A stretch of DNA of 36,744 bases from NCBI GenBank assembly GCA_024227135.1, contig JAAELC010000042.1:1-36744 (forward strand). Direction: 5' to 3'. The position numbers and the translations under genes are program-made. Shown here piece after piece: positions 6,751 to 15,179 of this stretch (positions are counted from its first letter, which is position 1; every line of letters starts with the position of its first letter). The notes beneath the pieces were generated by a model. It searched no databases and was not told the origin of the DNA. It saw only the letters and a list, made by a program, of their open reading frames with translations. The stretch comes from Gammaproteobacteria bacterium (GTDB lineage: Bacteria > Pseudomonadota > Gammaproteobacteria > Chromatiales > Chromatiaceae).

Positions 6751-8310
6751 ATGACCAAAACCAGAGGAGTCGTTGCCGCGGGCCACGAGGTAACCGCCCA
6801 GGCTGCCGCAATGGTGCTGGCCGAAGGCGGCAATGCATTTGATGCGGCGCTGACTGCGCTGTTTGCCAGCTGTGTCGCAGAACCCGTGCTGGCTTCTCTG
6901 GGCGGCGGGGGATTTCTACTGTCACGAAAGACCGGACAATCCCCGCTTCTGTACGATTTTTTTGCCCACACCCCGCGCAGGAAAAAGCCCTCTGGAGACG
7001 TCGATTTCTACCCGATCGTAGCCGATTTCGGGACGGCGCAGCAGGAATTTCATATCGGTGTCGGTTCCATCGCCACGCCGGGCATGGTGAAAGGAATCTT
7101 TTCCATCCACCGCGATCTTTGCCGGATGCCACTGGATCTGATTGTCGAACCGGCACGGGCCGCGGCACGCCGGGGTGTCACCATCAACACACTGCAACAC
7201 TACATCACTGACGTCATCTCCCCCATCATCGAGTCCAGCCCGGGGGCGCTGCGCCTGCATGCGGAATCGAATTCACCGGATCAGATCGCCAAACCCGGTG
7301 CAACGCTTTACCAGCGGGAGATGGCCGATACCTTCGAACACTTTGCCCGGGAGGGAGGAGACCTGTTCTATCTCGGGGAAATCGGTCAGGAGCTGATTCG
7401 AGAATGCAGGGAGCGGGGCGGGTATCTGAGGGAAGAAGACCTCAGCGCCTATAAGGTGGAGAAACGCCTCCCCCTGGAACTCGATTATCATGGCTTCCGA
7501 CTGTTTGCCAATCCGGCACCCTCACTCGGCGGCACGCTGATCGCCTTCAGCCTGGCTCTGCTTGAAACCGAAAAGCTGGGCAGTTTCAAAGCGGGTGACC
7601 ACGATCATCTCCTGCGTATAGCACAGGCTCAAGAACTGACTCAGCGCTTGCGACGGCAGCAAGGCGTCGACCTGGACCTTTCAACTTCCACCGCGAAACA
7701 GATCCTCAGCCAGGAATACCTGCAGAATTTCAGATCGAGCATGGCCGGACACCACCAATTCCCCAGGGGCACGACCCAGATAAGTGTCATGGATACAGAG
7801 GGCAATATGGCCAGTATGACCCTATCGAATGGTGAGGGCTCCGGGTATGTCATACCGGAAACCGGCATAATGATGAACAACATGCTGGGTGAAGAAGATA
7901 TCAATCCCCATGGTTTTCACCGATGGCCCACCGATCGACGCATCGCTTCCATGATGGCCCCGACCCTGGTCACATCAGACCAGGGATACCTGATCGCCAC
8001 CGGTTCCGGGGGCTCCAACAGAATTCGCAGCGCGGTACTCCAGGTGCTGGTCAATCTGCTGGAATTTGGAATGGACATCGAGTCGGCCGTGGAGCAGCCG
8101 CGCATTCACTACGAATCGAATTTACTCAATCTGGAGACTGGACCCGCACCGGATACACTGGAACAGCTTTGGAAAGCTTTTCCCGAGCACCGGCTCTGGC
8201 CGGGGAAAAACCTCTTTTTTGGCGGCGCACACACGGTGATGTCGTCTGGCGCCACGGGGCTGACCGGTAAAGGCGATAGTCGACGCGGAGGGGTCTGCAT
8301 AGTGGTGTAA
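6751..8310 (+). CDS. Gamma-glutamyltransferase family Ntn-hydrolase
   Basis: 519-residue member of the gamma-glutamyltransferase family, whose members self-cleave to expose a catalytic N-terminal threonine. The predicted nucleophile is Thr341 in RGTTQISVMD, followed by DTEGNMASMT as in classical GGT. The oxyanion/substrate loop TGSGGSNRI is at about 417-425. The N-terminal GHEVTAQAAAMVLAEGGNAFDAA motif is typical. It has no signal peptide, unlike E. coli Ggt, so it should be cytoplasmic; such homologues may act on substrates other than glutathione. The ATG has GGAG six bases upstream. The gene stands alone between a divergent neighbour and the HU-like gene. Confidence 0.85.
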   Translation: MTKTRGVVAAGHEVTAQAAAMVLAEGGNAFDAALTALFASCVAEPVLASLGGGGFLLSRKTGQSPLLYDFFAHTPRRKKPSGDVDFYPIVADFGTAQQEFHIGVGSIATPGMVKGIFSIHRDLCRMPLDLIVEPARAAARRGVTINTLQHYITDVISPIIESSPGALRLHAESNSPDQIAKPGATLYQREMADTFEHFAREGGDLFYLGEIGQELIRECRERGGYLREEDLSAYKVEKRLPLELDYHGFRLFANPAPSLGGTLIAFSLALLETEKLGSFKAGDHDHLLRIAQAQELTQRLRRQQGVDLDLSTSTAKQILSQEYLQNFRSSMAGHHQFPRGTTQISVMDTEGNMASMTLSNGEGSGYVIPETGIMMNNMLGEEDINPHGFHRWPTDRRIASMMAPTLVTSDQGYLIATGSGGSNRIRSAVLQVLVNLLEFGMDIESAVEQPRIHYESNLLNLETGPAPDTLEQLWKAFPEHRLWPGKNLFFGGAHTVMSSGATGLTGKGDSRRGGVCIVV

Positions 8311-8400
8311 AAGAATCTATTGACAGTGAATACAACACTCCCCCCACCGTGTCTCATACACCAAAAGCGTATCCAAACGATAATTTACAGGGTGAAAGCT

Positions 8401-8449
8401 GTTGTACCGAAGAACCAATCATCCGGAATTACGCGAAAAATAGTACAAC
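8401..8449. repeat. Separated inverted repeat upstream of the HU-like gene
   Basis: GTTGTAC (8401-8407) and its exact complement GTACAAC (8443-8449) are about 35 bases apart in the 300-base gap before the HU-like gene. They may be paired protein-binding sites or chance. Confidence 0.25.
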
Positions 8450-8490
8450 TTTTCCTAAACTTTAGTGCCACGGTAGCCGATAAGCAGCTC

Positions 8491-8516
8491 TAAATACGTG
8501 ATCAATCGCGTATTTA
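8491..8516. promoter_or_regulatory. 26-base palindrome, possible operator
   Basis: TAAATACG (8491-8498) and CGTATTTA (8509-8516) are exact inverted arms around a 10-base centre. The dyad lies about 95 bases before the HU-like start codon and just ahead of a candidate promoter. Its size and AT-rich arms fit a dimeric repressor or activator site. The binding protein is not known. Confidence 0.4.
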
Positions 8517-8561
8517 AGGTAGAATTCAGGTGTGAAAAACTATGGGCAGAATAAAATTCTG

Positions 8562-8570
8562 TGCTATGTT
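8562..8570 (+). promoter_or_regulatory. Candidate extended -10 promoter of the HU-like gene
   Basis: TGCTATGTT fits the extended -10 form (TG, one base, then TATGTT against TATAAT). It lies 40 bases before the start codon. The -35 region is poor, as is common for extended -10 promoters. Confidence 0.35.
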
Positions 8571-8609
8571 TACCCTGGATACACCCCCCCCCAAATTCAG
8601 GAGTTATTT

Positions 8610-9083
8610 ATGGCCGCCAAGAAAAAAGCAGTGACTAAGAGCGTGGTGAGGAAGACTGCCGCCACTAAGAAGAAAGTTGCAACAAAAAAGAAAGTCTCTA
8701 CAACTAAGAAAGTCGCTGCGAAAAAGAAAGTTGTAGCCAAGAAAACAACTGCAGCTCCAGCAAAACTCAAGTCCATTGGTACTCGCCAGACCAAACTTCA
8801 GATCCTCCAGGCCATCGCGGATGAGACCGACCTGACCCGTAAGCAGGTAGCGGATGTATTCGGCGCATTAGGCACTCTCGTTCAGCGTCACATGCAGCGC
8901 CGTGGTTCGGGAGAGTTCAGCATTCCTGAAACCGGAGTAAAGGTTCGCCGGGTCAAGAAACCTGCCCGCAAATCCAGAGTGGGACGAAATCCAGCGACCG
9001 GGGAAACTATTACGATAGCCGCCAAACCGGCCACGACCGTGGTAAAGGTGACGGCGTTGAAGGCACTGAAAGAGATGTTGTAA
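8610..9083 (+). CDS. HU-family DNA-binding protein with lysine-rich N-terminal tail
   Basis: 157 residues in two parts. Residues 1-50 are a histone-H1-like tail made of AAKKK/TKKK-type repeats with Ala, Thr and Val. Residues 55-157 resemble the HU/IHF fold: TKLQILQAIADETDLTRKQVADVFGALGTLVQRHM, then GEFSIPETGVKVRRVKKPARKSRVGRNPATGETI, where GRNPATGE is the classic HU DNA-intercalating arm motif. It probably binds and compacts DNA. The start at 8610 is chosen because AGGAG lies six bases upstream and the earlier in-frame ATG (8532) has none. A strong terminator follows, so it is a single-gene unit. Codon usage in the tail is A-rich because of the lysines. Confidence 0.88.
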   Translation: MAAKKKAVTKSVVRKTAATKKKVATKKKVSTTKKVAAKKKVVAKKTTAAPAKLKSIGTRQTKLQILQAIADETDLTRKQVADVFGALGTLVQRHMQRRGSGEFSIPETGVKVRRVKKPARKSRVGRNPATGETITIAAKPATTVVKVTALKALKEML

Positions 9084-9114
9084 ATCTGCAGGCCATCAGC
9101 ATTGCCTGAATTAG

Positions 9115-9150
9115 AGGCAGCTAACCGTGGATACGGATAGCTGCCTTTTT
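9115..9150 (+). terminator. Rho-independent terminator after the HU-like gene
   Basis: AGGCAGCTA (9115-9123) pairs perfectly with TAGCTGCCT (9138-9146), followed by a T run to 9150. It lies 32 bases past the stop codon. Confidence 0.85.
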
Positions 9151-9151
9151 C

Positions 9152-9216
9152 GTGCCGGGCGTCCGCTACCCCGTTTACTGCCCCCGGCACAACATACGCT
9201 ATCGGGCGCTATCGGG
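9152..9216. repeat. Small inverted and tandem repeats between HU-like and protease genes
   Basis: GTGCCGGG (9152-9159) is complementary to CCCGGCAC (9183-9190). Immediately after, CGCTATCGGG is repeated twice head to tail (9197-9206 and 9207-9216). These lie in the gap between convergent genes; no function is evident. Confidence 0.45.
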
Positions 9217-9264
9217 AGGACTGTTTTCAAGCCCATTTAAGCGGGCGGTAGCTAAGGCTTGATC

Positions 9265-9804
9265 CTAATCGATCTGTCTCAGCGTCAGACTGTCACCTCG
9301 CTGGACGAGCTCCAACTGTTTGAGAAAACTCATCCCGAGCAGCACCTCGTTTCCATTCATGCTCGGTAGGATGGATGCTCGAATATCCTTCAACCGGATC
9401 GGACCAATACCCACTTCATCCAGATGAGTACGCCAGGTTCGCACCGTACCATTAGCCGTTCTGCTTCGTGACTCACGACCTCTTTTGAGTCCAAGCCGAG
9501 TGGCCAGTTGTTCCGATACCGCCACATCCGTGGCCCCGGTATCCAACAGGAAGGTTACCCTGGATCCATTGATTATCCCGGTAGCGACATAGTGGCCAGC
9601 ACGATTTCGCAATAACGTTACCTCCCTGGAACCATGGGAACTCACCCGACCTTCCGGATCACTGTTGGGGTTTGTCTGATGTTGCAGTACGGAATCGAAC
9701 ATCAATGCCAGCATCCCCATCAGAAGCAGCCAGGCGGCGAAGAACATACCTTTTCCAAAGCGGCGGGTACTGTCGCGTTGGTTCCGGTCCGAGTTATCAA
9801 TCAT
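9265..9804 (-). CDS. Membrane-anchored retropepsin-like aspartic protease
   Basis: 179-residue protein of the clan AA aspartic protease family (TIGR02281-like). A short basic N-terminus is followed by one membrane helix (about residues 19-40, FFAAWLLLMGMLALMF), a linker, and a single protease domain. The domain contains the catalytic motif FLLDTGATDVAVS (about 85-97), with Asp in D-T-G, and the closing LLGMSFL motif near the end. Retropepsins act as homodimers, each half giving one Asp. The domain should face the periplasm. The substrate is unknown. A structured repeat element lies directly in front of the start codon, so the gene's natural promoter must be inside or beyond that element. Confidence 0.88.
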   Translation of the reverse strand: MIDNSDRNQRDSTRRFGKGMFFAAWLLLMGMLALMFDSVLQHQTNPNSDPEGRVSSHGSREVTLLRNRAGHYVATGIINGSRVTFLLDTGATDVAVSEQLATRLGLKRGRESRSRTANGTVRTWRTHLDEVGIGPIRLKDIRASILPSMNGNEVLLGMSFLKQLELVQRGDSLTLRQID

Positions 9805-9805
9805 C

Positions 9806-9945
9806 GTATCTACTCACGCCCCATGGGCGATCTGTTTCGGAAGACGTCGTAAACACCTCCCTGTAGACTTGGCTTCGGCATCCCTGCCAGAGACACTTCC
9901 TCCACAGACCGCCCACGGAGGGTAATTTCCGGGGAGTGGGCAGTT
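9806..9945. repeat. Structured palindromic element, copy 2
   Basis: About 140 bases matching 2983-3123. The core CCTCCCTGTAGACTTGGC and the block CACTTCCTCCACAGACC are identical in both copies, while several positions in the stems differ. It ends one base before the start codon of the protease gene on the minus strand. The ATG that starts a short frame in copy 1 is ACG in this copy. Confidence 0.75.
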
Positions 9946-10421
9946 TCCAATCATCTTAAAAGCCATCAGAACAGCCTCCTGAAATGGTAAAGCCCGCTCT
10001 GCTGTGATCTAGCCACTGCTATTGGTGTAGCGGGTCGTTCGCGCACAGAATCGAGGGAATACTGGAAATAACAGCATTTAATACACTGGAGCGAGTCGTA
10101 CCCGTCCAGTATGGAGGGAGGGACCCGATCGGCAACCACCCCTGTGACGGGAAAGTTTCCGATCGAGTCCGAGTCGGCTCTTAGGGCTCGCTTCAAAATA
10201 ACTTCACACGTATGACCGCCGATCCATCCCGTCTGCCTGTGTTGTTCGTTGCTTGAATAGTTCACTCTTCGCGTTCCTCACGCCTTGGCGGCCGGGCGCC
10301 TCGACGCTCAGAAATGTGAACTTGCTTTTTGCGCGAGCCCTTAGTTGGATATCTGGCTATTCAGGATAAACTCAACTCCGCAAGACAATATCTCCGAAAC
10401 TCAACAGGCCTGTCAGCCATT
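9946..10421. other. Gene-poor interval between repeat element and mlaC-like gene
   Basis: No convincing gene. A 99-codon open frame on the minus strand (9966-10265) has no recognisable domain and no good ribosome site. Around 10274-10345 there are short similarities to the ends of the dispersed repeat at 1-118 (a CTCACGCCTT string and a GCGAGCCCTTA string), which may be a third, eroded copy. Confidence 0.4.
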
Positions 10422-11051
10422 TCAATAGCGGGAGCGCCAGCGATTTCCGCTGCTGTTACCTCTTTTCCGCATTCTGCTGTGAAACATTTTTCGGTAGTGC
10501 ATCACGGCACTGCTGCCGTTGGCGGCAACATCGAATATTTTCCAGCCTTCGCTGGAGGCATAGAACCGGAACTTCAGTCTCGACGGATACCCCCCCTCGT
10601 TGAGGACCGCCACGTCCACGGTCACCTCATTGGTACGTCCCGCCCTGGGACGCATGACCCGGACCTGCTGCCCGCTGTAACCACTGAGGCGACTGGCCAG
10701 TGTACCCAGAAACATCTGCTGCAACTCACCTTCGAACTCGTTCCGCTGCTGGGGCGTCATGGCCTGCCACAACCGGCCTCCTGCCCAACGAGCCATGTAA
10801 TTAAAGTCGAAATAGGGGGCGATCTCCCCATCGAGAAATGCAGCTATCTGGGCATCCGCCGGCCGATTTTTGTGACTCAGAAACATGATTAACCGTTGTA
10901 AACCCTGCTCCAGAATCCTGCCGGGATCCGGCATCTGTGCCTGCCTTGTGTCGGTACCAGGCCCGGTCCCGTAGTAATAACCGGGTTGTGCCGATACTGA
11001 TCCACTCACTCCGATGATGAAGCTGGTAATAAGTGCGATTTTACTTTTCAT
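10422..11051 (-). CDS. MlaC-like periplasmic phospholipid-binding protein
   Basis: 209-residue secreted protein of the MlaC/Ttg2D (toluene tolerance, PF05494) family, which shuttles phospholipid between outer and inner membranes. The signal peptide MKSKIALITSFIIGVSGSVSA is followed by a mature part with the family segments FLDGEIAPYFDFNYMARWAGG and RNEFEGELQQMFLGTLASRL. The late GWKIFDVAANGSSAV motif corresponds to the conserved W-K-I-x-D-V/I region. The start is placed at 11051, where GGAGG lies five bases upstream; a longer frame to 11204 has no ribosome site or signal peptide. It is an orphan: no mlaA, B, D, E or F genes are next to it. The C-terminus is basic and serine-rich. Confidence 0.85.
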   Translation of the reverse strand: MKSKIALITSFIIGVSGSVSAQPGYYYGTGPGTDTRQAQMPDPGRILEQGLQRLIMFLSHKNRPADAQIAAFLDGEIAPYFDFNYMARWAGGRLWQAMTPQQRNEFEGELQQMFLGTLASRLSGYSGQQVRVMRPRAGRTNEVTVDVAVLNEGGYPSRLKFRFYASSEGWKIFDVAANGSSAVMHYRKMFHSRMRKRGNSSGNRWRSRY

Positions 11052-11415
11052 ACATCCTCCAAAGATTCGAGAAAGTTGAGAGAAGCGCCCCGGCATGATT
11101 CCCCGAACGCCCTTCCGCTGACCACTGACAATAGCAATTTGCCAGCAGAGCCGGAGAATCTCAATAGGTTCAGGAAAAAGCCTGTCCTTTGATGAACAGG
11201 ACATACACAGGCTCTATAAGCACATTGGAAACTTCGATCGAAAGCTTGAGCGCGAATCAGTAGCCGGGAAGAGCCAAGAAGAGTATCTTATCGAATACTG
11301 AAATACTGGCAGGTTTTGTGCCCTGTAATAGTGAAATAACCCAGCTTCAAAGTCAACTAGTAATCTGCGCCGGATACTGAAGAATAAAGCCCCTTTCCGC
11401 GACGGAGGACCATCC
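11052..11415. other. Intergenic region upstream of qmoA
   Basis: About 360 bases between divergent genes. It should contain the promoter of the qmo-hdr cluster. No pair of hexamers stands out clearly. GGAGG lies eight bases before the qmoA ATG. Confidence 0.4.
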
Positions 11416-12738
11416 ATGACAGAAGTAATTGCAACCAACCAGACCATCCTGGTGGTGGGTGGCGGGATCAGTGGCTTAACCGCTGCCCTGGAAGCCGCAG
11501 AAACCGGGAAGCAGGTGGTACTGGTTGAAAAACGCCCCTTTGTCGGGGGACGCATCACCCAGCTGTATCGATATTTTCCTAAACTCTGTTTTCCAACCTG
11601 CGGTCTGGAGATAAACCAGCGACGGGCCAAGATGAATCCCAATCTCACTATCATCACGATGGCAGAGGTCACGGACGTTCAAGGGGAAGCCGGGGACTAC
11701 AGCGCGACAGTGAAAATCAGCCCCCGGTTCATCAATGAAAACTGCACGGGTTGCGGTGACTGCAACCGTGCGGTGGAAGCGGAGTTTGACAACGAGTTTA
11801 ACTATGGCCTGGGTGGCCTCAGCAAACGCAAGGGCGCTTACCTTCCCCATAAAATGGCCCATCCCCAACAGTATGTCCTGGATCCGCGCGTCATCGGTAC
11901 CGACGATGCCGACAAAGCCAGGACAGCCTGCAAGGTCAACGCCATCGACCTGGACATGCAGGAAGAGAACATCACCTTCAAAGCCGGCGCCATCGTATGG
12001 GCAACCGGTTGGCGCCCCTATGACGCCAACAAGATTCAGCCCTATGGCTATGATCGTTTTGCCAACGTCATCACTAATGTGGAGTTCGAGCGCATGGCCG
12101 ACGGCCAGGGGCCGACCGGTGGTCAGCTGATCAGACCTTCCGATGGAAAAGAGGCAAAGAACATCGCCTTCATCCAGTGTGCTGGCTCGAGGGACCACAA
12201 TCATCTGCTGCACTGCTCGCGCATTTGCTGCATGGCAACCCTGAAACAGACCCACTTCGTGCAGGAAGCCTGGGGGGATGAGGGTAAATCCACGGTTTAC
12301 TACATCGATATTCGCGCCATCGACCGTTTTGAAGATTTCTACCAGAGGGTCAAGGACAACTCGAACGTATCCTTCGTAAAATCGAAAGTGGCCTCTATTA
12401 CCGAAAACCGGAGCAACGGCAATCCCGTGCTTCACGGGGTGGACGTGGAAAGCTACAACCGGGACGGTAGTGGCGGGTATGACCGATATTCAACGGAATA
12501 CGATCTGGTGGTGCTCGCCATTGGCATGGAGCCGAGCGTGGACAAGTCCAGTTTTCCGGTCGACATCAGCATCAATGAAGAGGGTTTTATCGAGCCGGCC
12601 CCCGAGAACGGCGGTGTGTTTGCCGCAGGTTGCGCCTCCGATGCCCTGGACGTGAATCGTGCAGTCCAGCAGGCTACCGGCGCCGCTCTGCGCGCCATTC
12701 AGGTTGTTAACCGCGTGGCTGGAATGGAGGGTCAATAA
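11416..12738 (+). CDS. qmoA: QmoA: HdrA-like flavoprotein of the quinone-interacting oxidoreductase complex
   Basis: 440-residue cytoplasmic FAD/FeS protein related to HdrA. It passes electrons between APS reductase and the quinone side of the Qmo complex. The FAD-binding GGGISG is at residues 15-20. Cysteines form several groups: CFPTCG (58-62), CTGCGDC (110-116) with a partner C172 that would complete a 4Fe-4S site, and CAGSRDHNHLLHCSRICC (255-272), the conserved HdrA signature. In the C-terminal half VLAIGMEPS and GGVFAAGCA are typical of the flavin domain. It is the first gene of the cluster, with GGAGG eight bases before the ATG. It is separated from qmoB by one base, and the qmoB ribosome site lies inside it. 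Confidence 0.93.
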   Translation: MTEVIATNQTILVVGGGISGLTAALEAAETGKQVVLVEKRPFVGGRITQLYRYFPKLCFPTCGLEINQRRAKMNPNLTIITMAEVTDVQGEAGDYSATVKISPRFINENCTGCGDCNRAVEAEFDNEFNYGLGGLSKRKGAYLPHKMAHPQQYVLDPRVIGTDDADKARTACKVNAIDLDMQEENITFKAGAIVWATGWRPYDANKIQPYGYDRFANVITNVEFERMADGQGPTGGQLIRPSDGKEAKNIAFIQCAGSRDHNHLLHCSRICCMATLKQTHFVQEAWGDEGKSTVYYIDIRAIDRFEDFYQRVKDNSNVSFVKSKVASITENRSNGNPVLHGVDVESYNRDGSGGYDRYSTEYDLVVLAIGMEPSVDKSSFPVDISINEEGFIEPAPENGGVFAAGCASDALDVNRAVQQATGAALRAIQVVNRVAGMEGQ

Positions 12739-12739
12739 G

Positions 12740-14989
12740 GTGGCGGACGATAAGAAATTTGTCGGTTATATCTGCACCGGCTGTGGTATTGGTGATCGGC
12801 TGGATGCCGGTCAACTGGAAACGATCGCAACCCGTGACGGCAAGATGCAGTCCTGCAGGCAACACGAGATGCTGTGCAACAAGGAAGGCGTGCAGATGAT
12901 CCGCGATGACATCACCAACGATGGGGTTACCCACGTGATGGTCGCCGCCTGCTCCCGCCGGGCCAAAGTTGAAGCTTTCAATTTTACCGACGTGGCCATA
13001 TCACGGGCCAATCTTCGGGAAGGGGTGATCTGGGTACGACCGGACACCGACGAAAACCGGGAGACCACCCAGGAAATGGCGGAAGATTACATCCGTATGG
13101 GTTGTGCCGAAGTCAAGTTCATGACCAGACCTTCCCCTTCCGGCGAACAGGAGTTGAATAAGCACATTCTGGTCGTGGGTGGCGGCATCACCGGGATGAC
13201 CGCGGCGCTGGAATCTTCAGCAGCCGGATACCCGGTCCACCTGGTCGAGCAGATGGGTACTTTGGGCGGACATGCCGCCGGCTACTACAAGTCGATACCG
13301 ACACGCTCCCCCTATACCGATCCCCAGGATACCGGTGTTGCCCAGATGATCGCAGACATCCAGGCCAGCGACAACATCTCCGTGCACCTCAACAGCAAAG
13401 TCACCAGAACCCAAGGGGCACCGGGACGATTTGAGGTGGAGATCGCAACGGAATCCGACAGTACCGCAACCCTCTCTATCGGCGCCATCATTCAGGCTAC
13501 TGGTTTCAATCTGTACGATCCCAGTGCACTGACCCAGTACCGGTATGGGCAAAGTACCGACATCGTAACCAATGAGGAGTTGGAAAAACTGGTCAAGGAA
13601 GCTGACGGTGGTTCGATCAAACGCCCCTCCGACGGTAAAGAGATCAGGTCGGTCGCTTTTCTGCAGAACGTCGGCCAGAACTCAGTGGAAGACAACCAGC
13701 TGCCCTACCATTCGGGTATCGGTGATCTGATCGCCATCAAGCAGGCCATGTACTTCAAGGAACTCAACGGCAACTGCGACACCACCATCCTGTTCGACAA
13801 TCTCAGGGCCCCGGGTGCTGCCGGTGAGGATTTCTACCGGGCTGGTCAGCAGAAGATGGTCACCTTTGCCAAGGGCAGTGTGACGGAAGTGGTACCGGGT
13901 AACACGCTGGAAGTGAAGTTCAAAGATCTGATACTGAATGACGATGCAAGCATGCAGTGCGATCTGGTCGTTCTCGACGTAGGCATGATGCCCAATACCG
14001 GACCCGACCCTTACGCCCAGCTGGCAGTTGACGAAGCCGAGGATGAAACGGAAAAAGAGAAAGCGAGGCAATTACTGGAGCATGCGCCGCCCTCTATTCT
14101 CAACCTGGACTATCGCCAGGGAACCGACCTGCCTCACCTCAAGTATGGCTTCACCGATTCCCATTTCATCTGTTTTCCTTACGAAACCCGTCGTACCGGT
14201 ATCTATGCCGCCGGCCCGACCCGCCGACCCATGGACATGCGTCAGGCAACCGACGATGCGGCCGGTGCCGCCATGAAAGCCATTCAAGCCGCTGAGAATG
14301 CCGGCAAGGGCCTCGCCGCTCATCCCCGGGCGGGGGATCTTTCGTATCCCAGTTTTCGCAAGGAAGGCTGCACCCAATGTAAGCGCTGTACGGTGGAATG
14401 CCCCTTCGGTGCCATCAACGAGGACGAACAGCGCTACCCGATGTTCAACGAAGCGCGCTGCCGACGATGCGGAACCTGTATGGGTGCCTGCCCGGTTCGC
14501 GTTATTTCCTTTGAAAACTATTCTGTGGATACCGTAGGCCAGCAGATCAAGAGTTGTGAGATTCCCGAGGAGTGGGATGAGAAGCCCCGTATCCTGGTTC
14601 TCGCCTGTGAAAACGATGCCTATCCGGCGCTCGATCAGGCAGCCATGAATGGCGTGGAGATCAATCCCTGGGCCCGGGTCATACCGGTGCGTTGCCTGGG
14701 CTCGGTCAACCTCTCCTGGATCACCGACTCTCTCAATAACGGCTATGACGGCATTGTCCTGATGGGTTGTCAGAAGGGTGAGGACTACCAGTGCCATTTC
14801 GTGAAAGGTTCAGAGATGGGCTTGGAGCGTATGAGCAAAGTGGGGGATACCCTGCAGACGCTCGACCTGGAGCCGGAACGCGTCGCCTCCTACGAGGTGG
14901 CTATCACGGATATCCAACGGGCACCCAAACTGATCAACGACATGGCGGATACCGTGGGCAAGATCGGTCTGAGCCCGTTCAAGTTCTGA
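12740..14989 (+). CDS. qmoB: QmoB: HdrA-like flavoprotein with MvhD-like C-terminal domain
   Basis: 749 residues starting at GTG (12740), with GGAGGG upstream inside the end of qmoA. The N-terminal part has a Cys set C12, C15, C39 and C46. The flavin domain has GGGITG at 147-152. Two 4Fe-4S ferredoxin motifs follow: CTQCKRCTVECP (544-555) and CRRCGTCMGACP (574-585). The last 130 residues (from about 617, ILVLACENDAYPALD) match the MvhD-type iron-sulfur domain that handles electron transfer in heterodisulfide reductase complexes. The CAGSRD signature of HdrA and QmoA is not kept (it reads LQNVGQNS), as expected for the QmoB branch. Likely reaction: with QmoA, it takes electrons released when AprBA oxidises sulfite to APS. 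AprBA is not encoded in this window. Confidence 0.93.
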   Translation: MADDKKFVGYICTGCGIGDRLDAGQLETIATRDGKMQSCRQHEMLCNKEGVQMIRDDITNDGVTHVMVAACSRRAKVEAFNFTDVAISRANLREGVIWVRPDTDENRETTQEMAEDYIRMGCAEVKFMTRPSPSGEQELNKHILVVGGGITGMTAALESSAAGYPVHLVEQMGTLGGHAAGYYKSIPTRSPYTDPQDTGVAQMIADIQASDNISVHLNSKVTRTQGAPGRFEVEIATESDSTATLSIGAIIQATGFNLYDPSALTQYRYGQSTDIVTNEELEKLVKEADGGSIKRPSDGKEIRSVAFLQNVGQNSVEDNQLPYHSGIGDLIAIKQAMYFKELNGNCDTTILFDNLRAPGAAGEDFYRAGQQKMVTFAKGSVTEVVPGNTLEVKFKDLILNDDASMQCDLVVLDVGMMPNTGPDPYAQLAVDEAEDETEKEKARQLLEHAPPSILNLDYRQGTDLPHLKYGFTDSHFICFPYETRRTGIYAAGPTRRPMDMRQATDDAAGAAMKAIQAAENAGKGLAAHPRAGDLSYPSFRKEGCTQCKRCTVECPFGAINEDEQRYPMFNEARCRRCGTCMGACPVRVISFENYSVDTVGQQIKSCEIPEEWDEKPRILVLACENDAYPALDQAAMNGVEINPWARVIPVRCLGSVNLSWITDSLNNGYDGIVLMGCQKGEDYQCHFVKGSEMGLERMSKVGDTLQTLDLEPERVASYEVAITDIQRAPKLINDMADTVGKIGLSPFKF

Positions 14990-15005
14990 GGATAAGAAAC
15001 GGCGG

Positions 15006-15047
15006 CGCGATGTCTGTGGACTGTCGCGATGTCTGTGGACTGTCGCG
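15006..15047. repeat. 19-base tandem duplication in the qmoB-hdrC spacer
   Basis: CGCGATGTCTGTGGACTGT occurs twice in direct succession (15006-15024 and 15025-15043), followed by a further CGCG. The 190-base spacer between qmoB and hdrC holding it has no other recognisable feature. The rest of the cluster has spacers of 1 and 11 bases. Confidence 0.85.
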
Positions 15048-15179
15048 CCATCCGTGACGACCAGACAGACTGTCCATTCAGGTCGAGGCTTGATCGCGGC
15101 AGGGACGGCTGGAATTCAACAGCTTTTTGTGGGGTGGAAATGGTCGGCAACCCCGACTACCCTACGAAGGGGACAAAAC

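Noticed and set aside
9966-10265. 99-codon minus-strand open frame with cysteine-rich segment
   Set aside because: No ribosome site, no domain, no partner; composition looks like chance reading of non-coding DNA. Left as part of a gene-poor interval.
11476-12435. 319-codon minus-strand open frame across qmoA
   Set aside because: Antisense shadow of qmoA, which has clear motifs and a good start.
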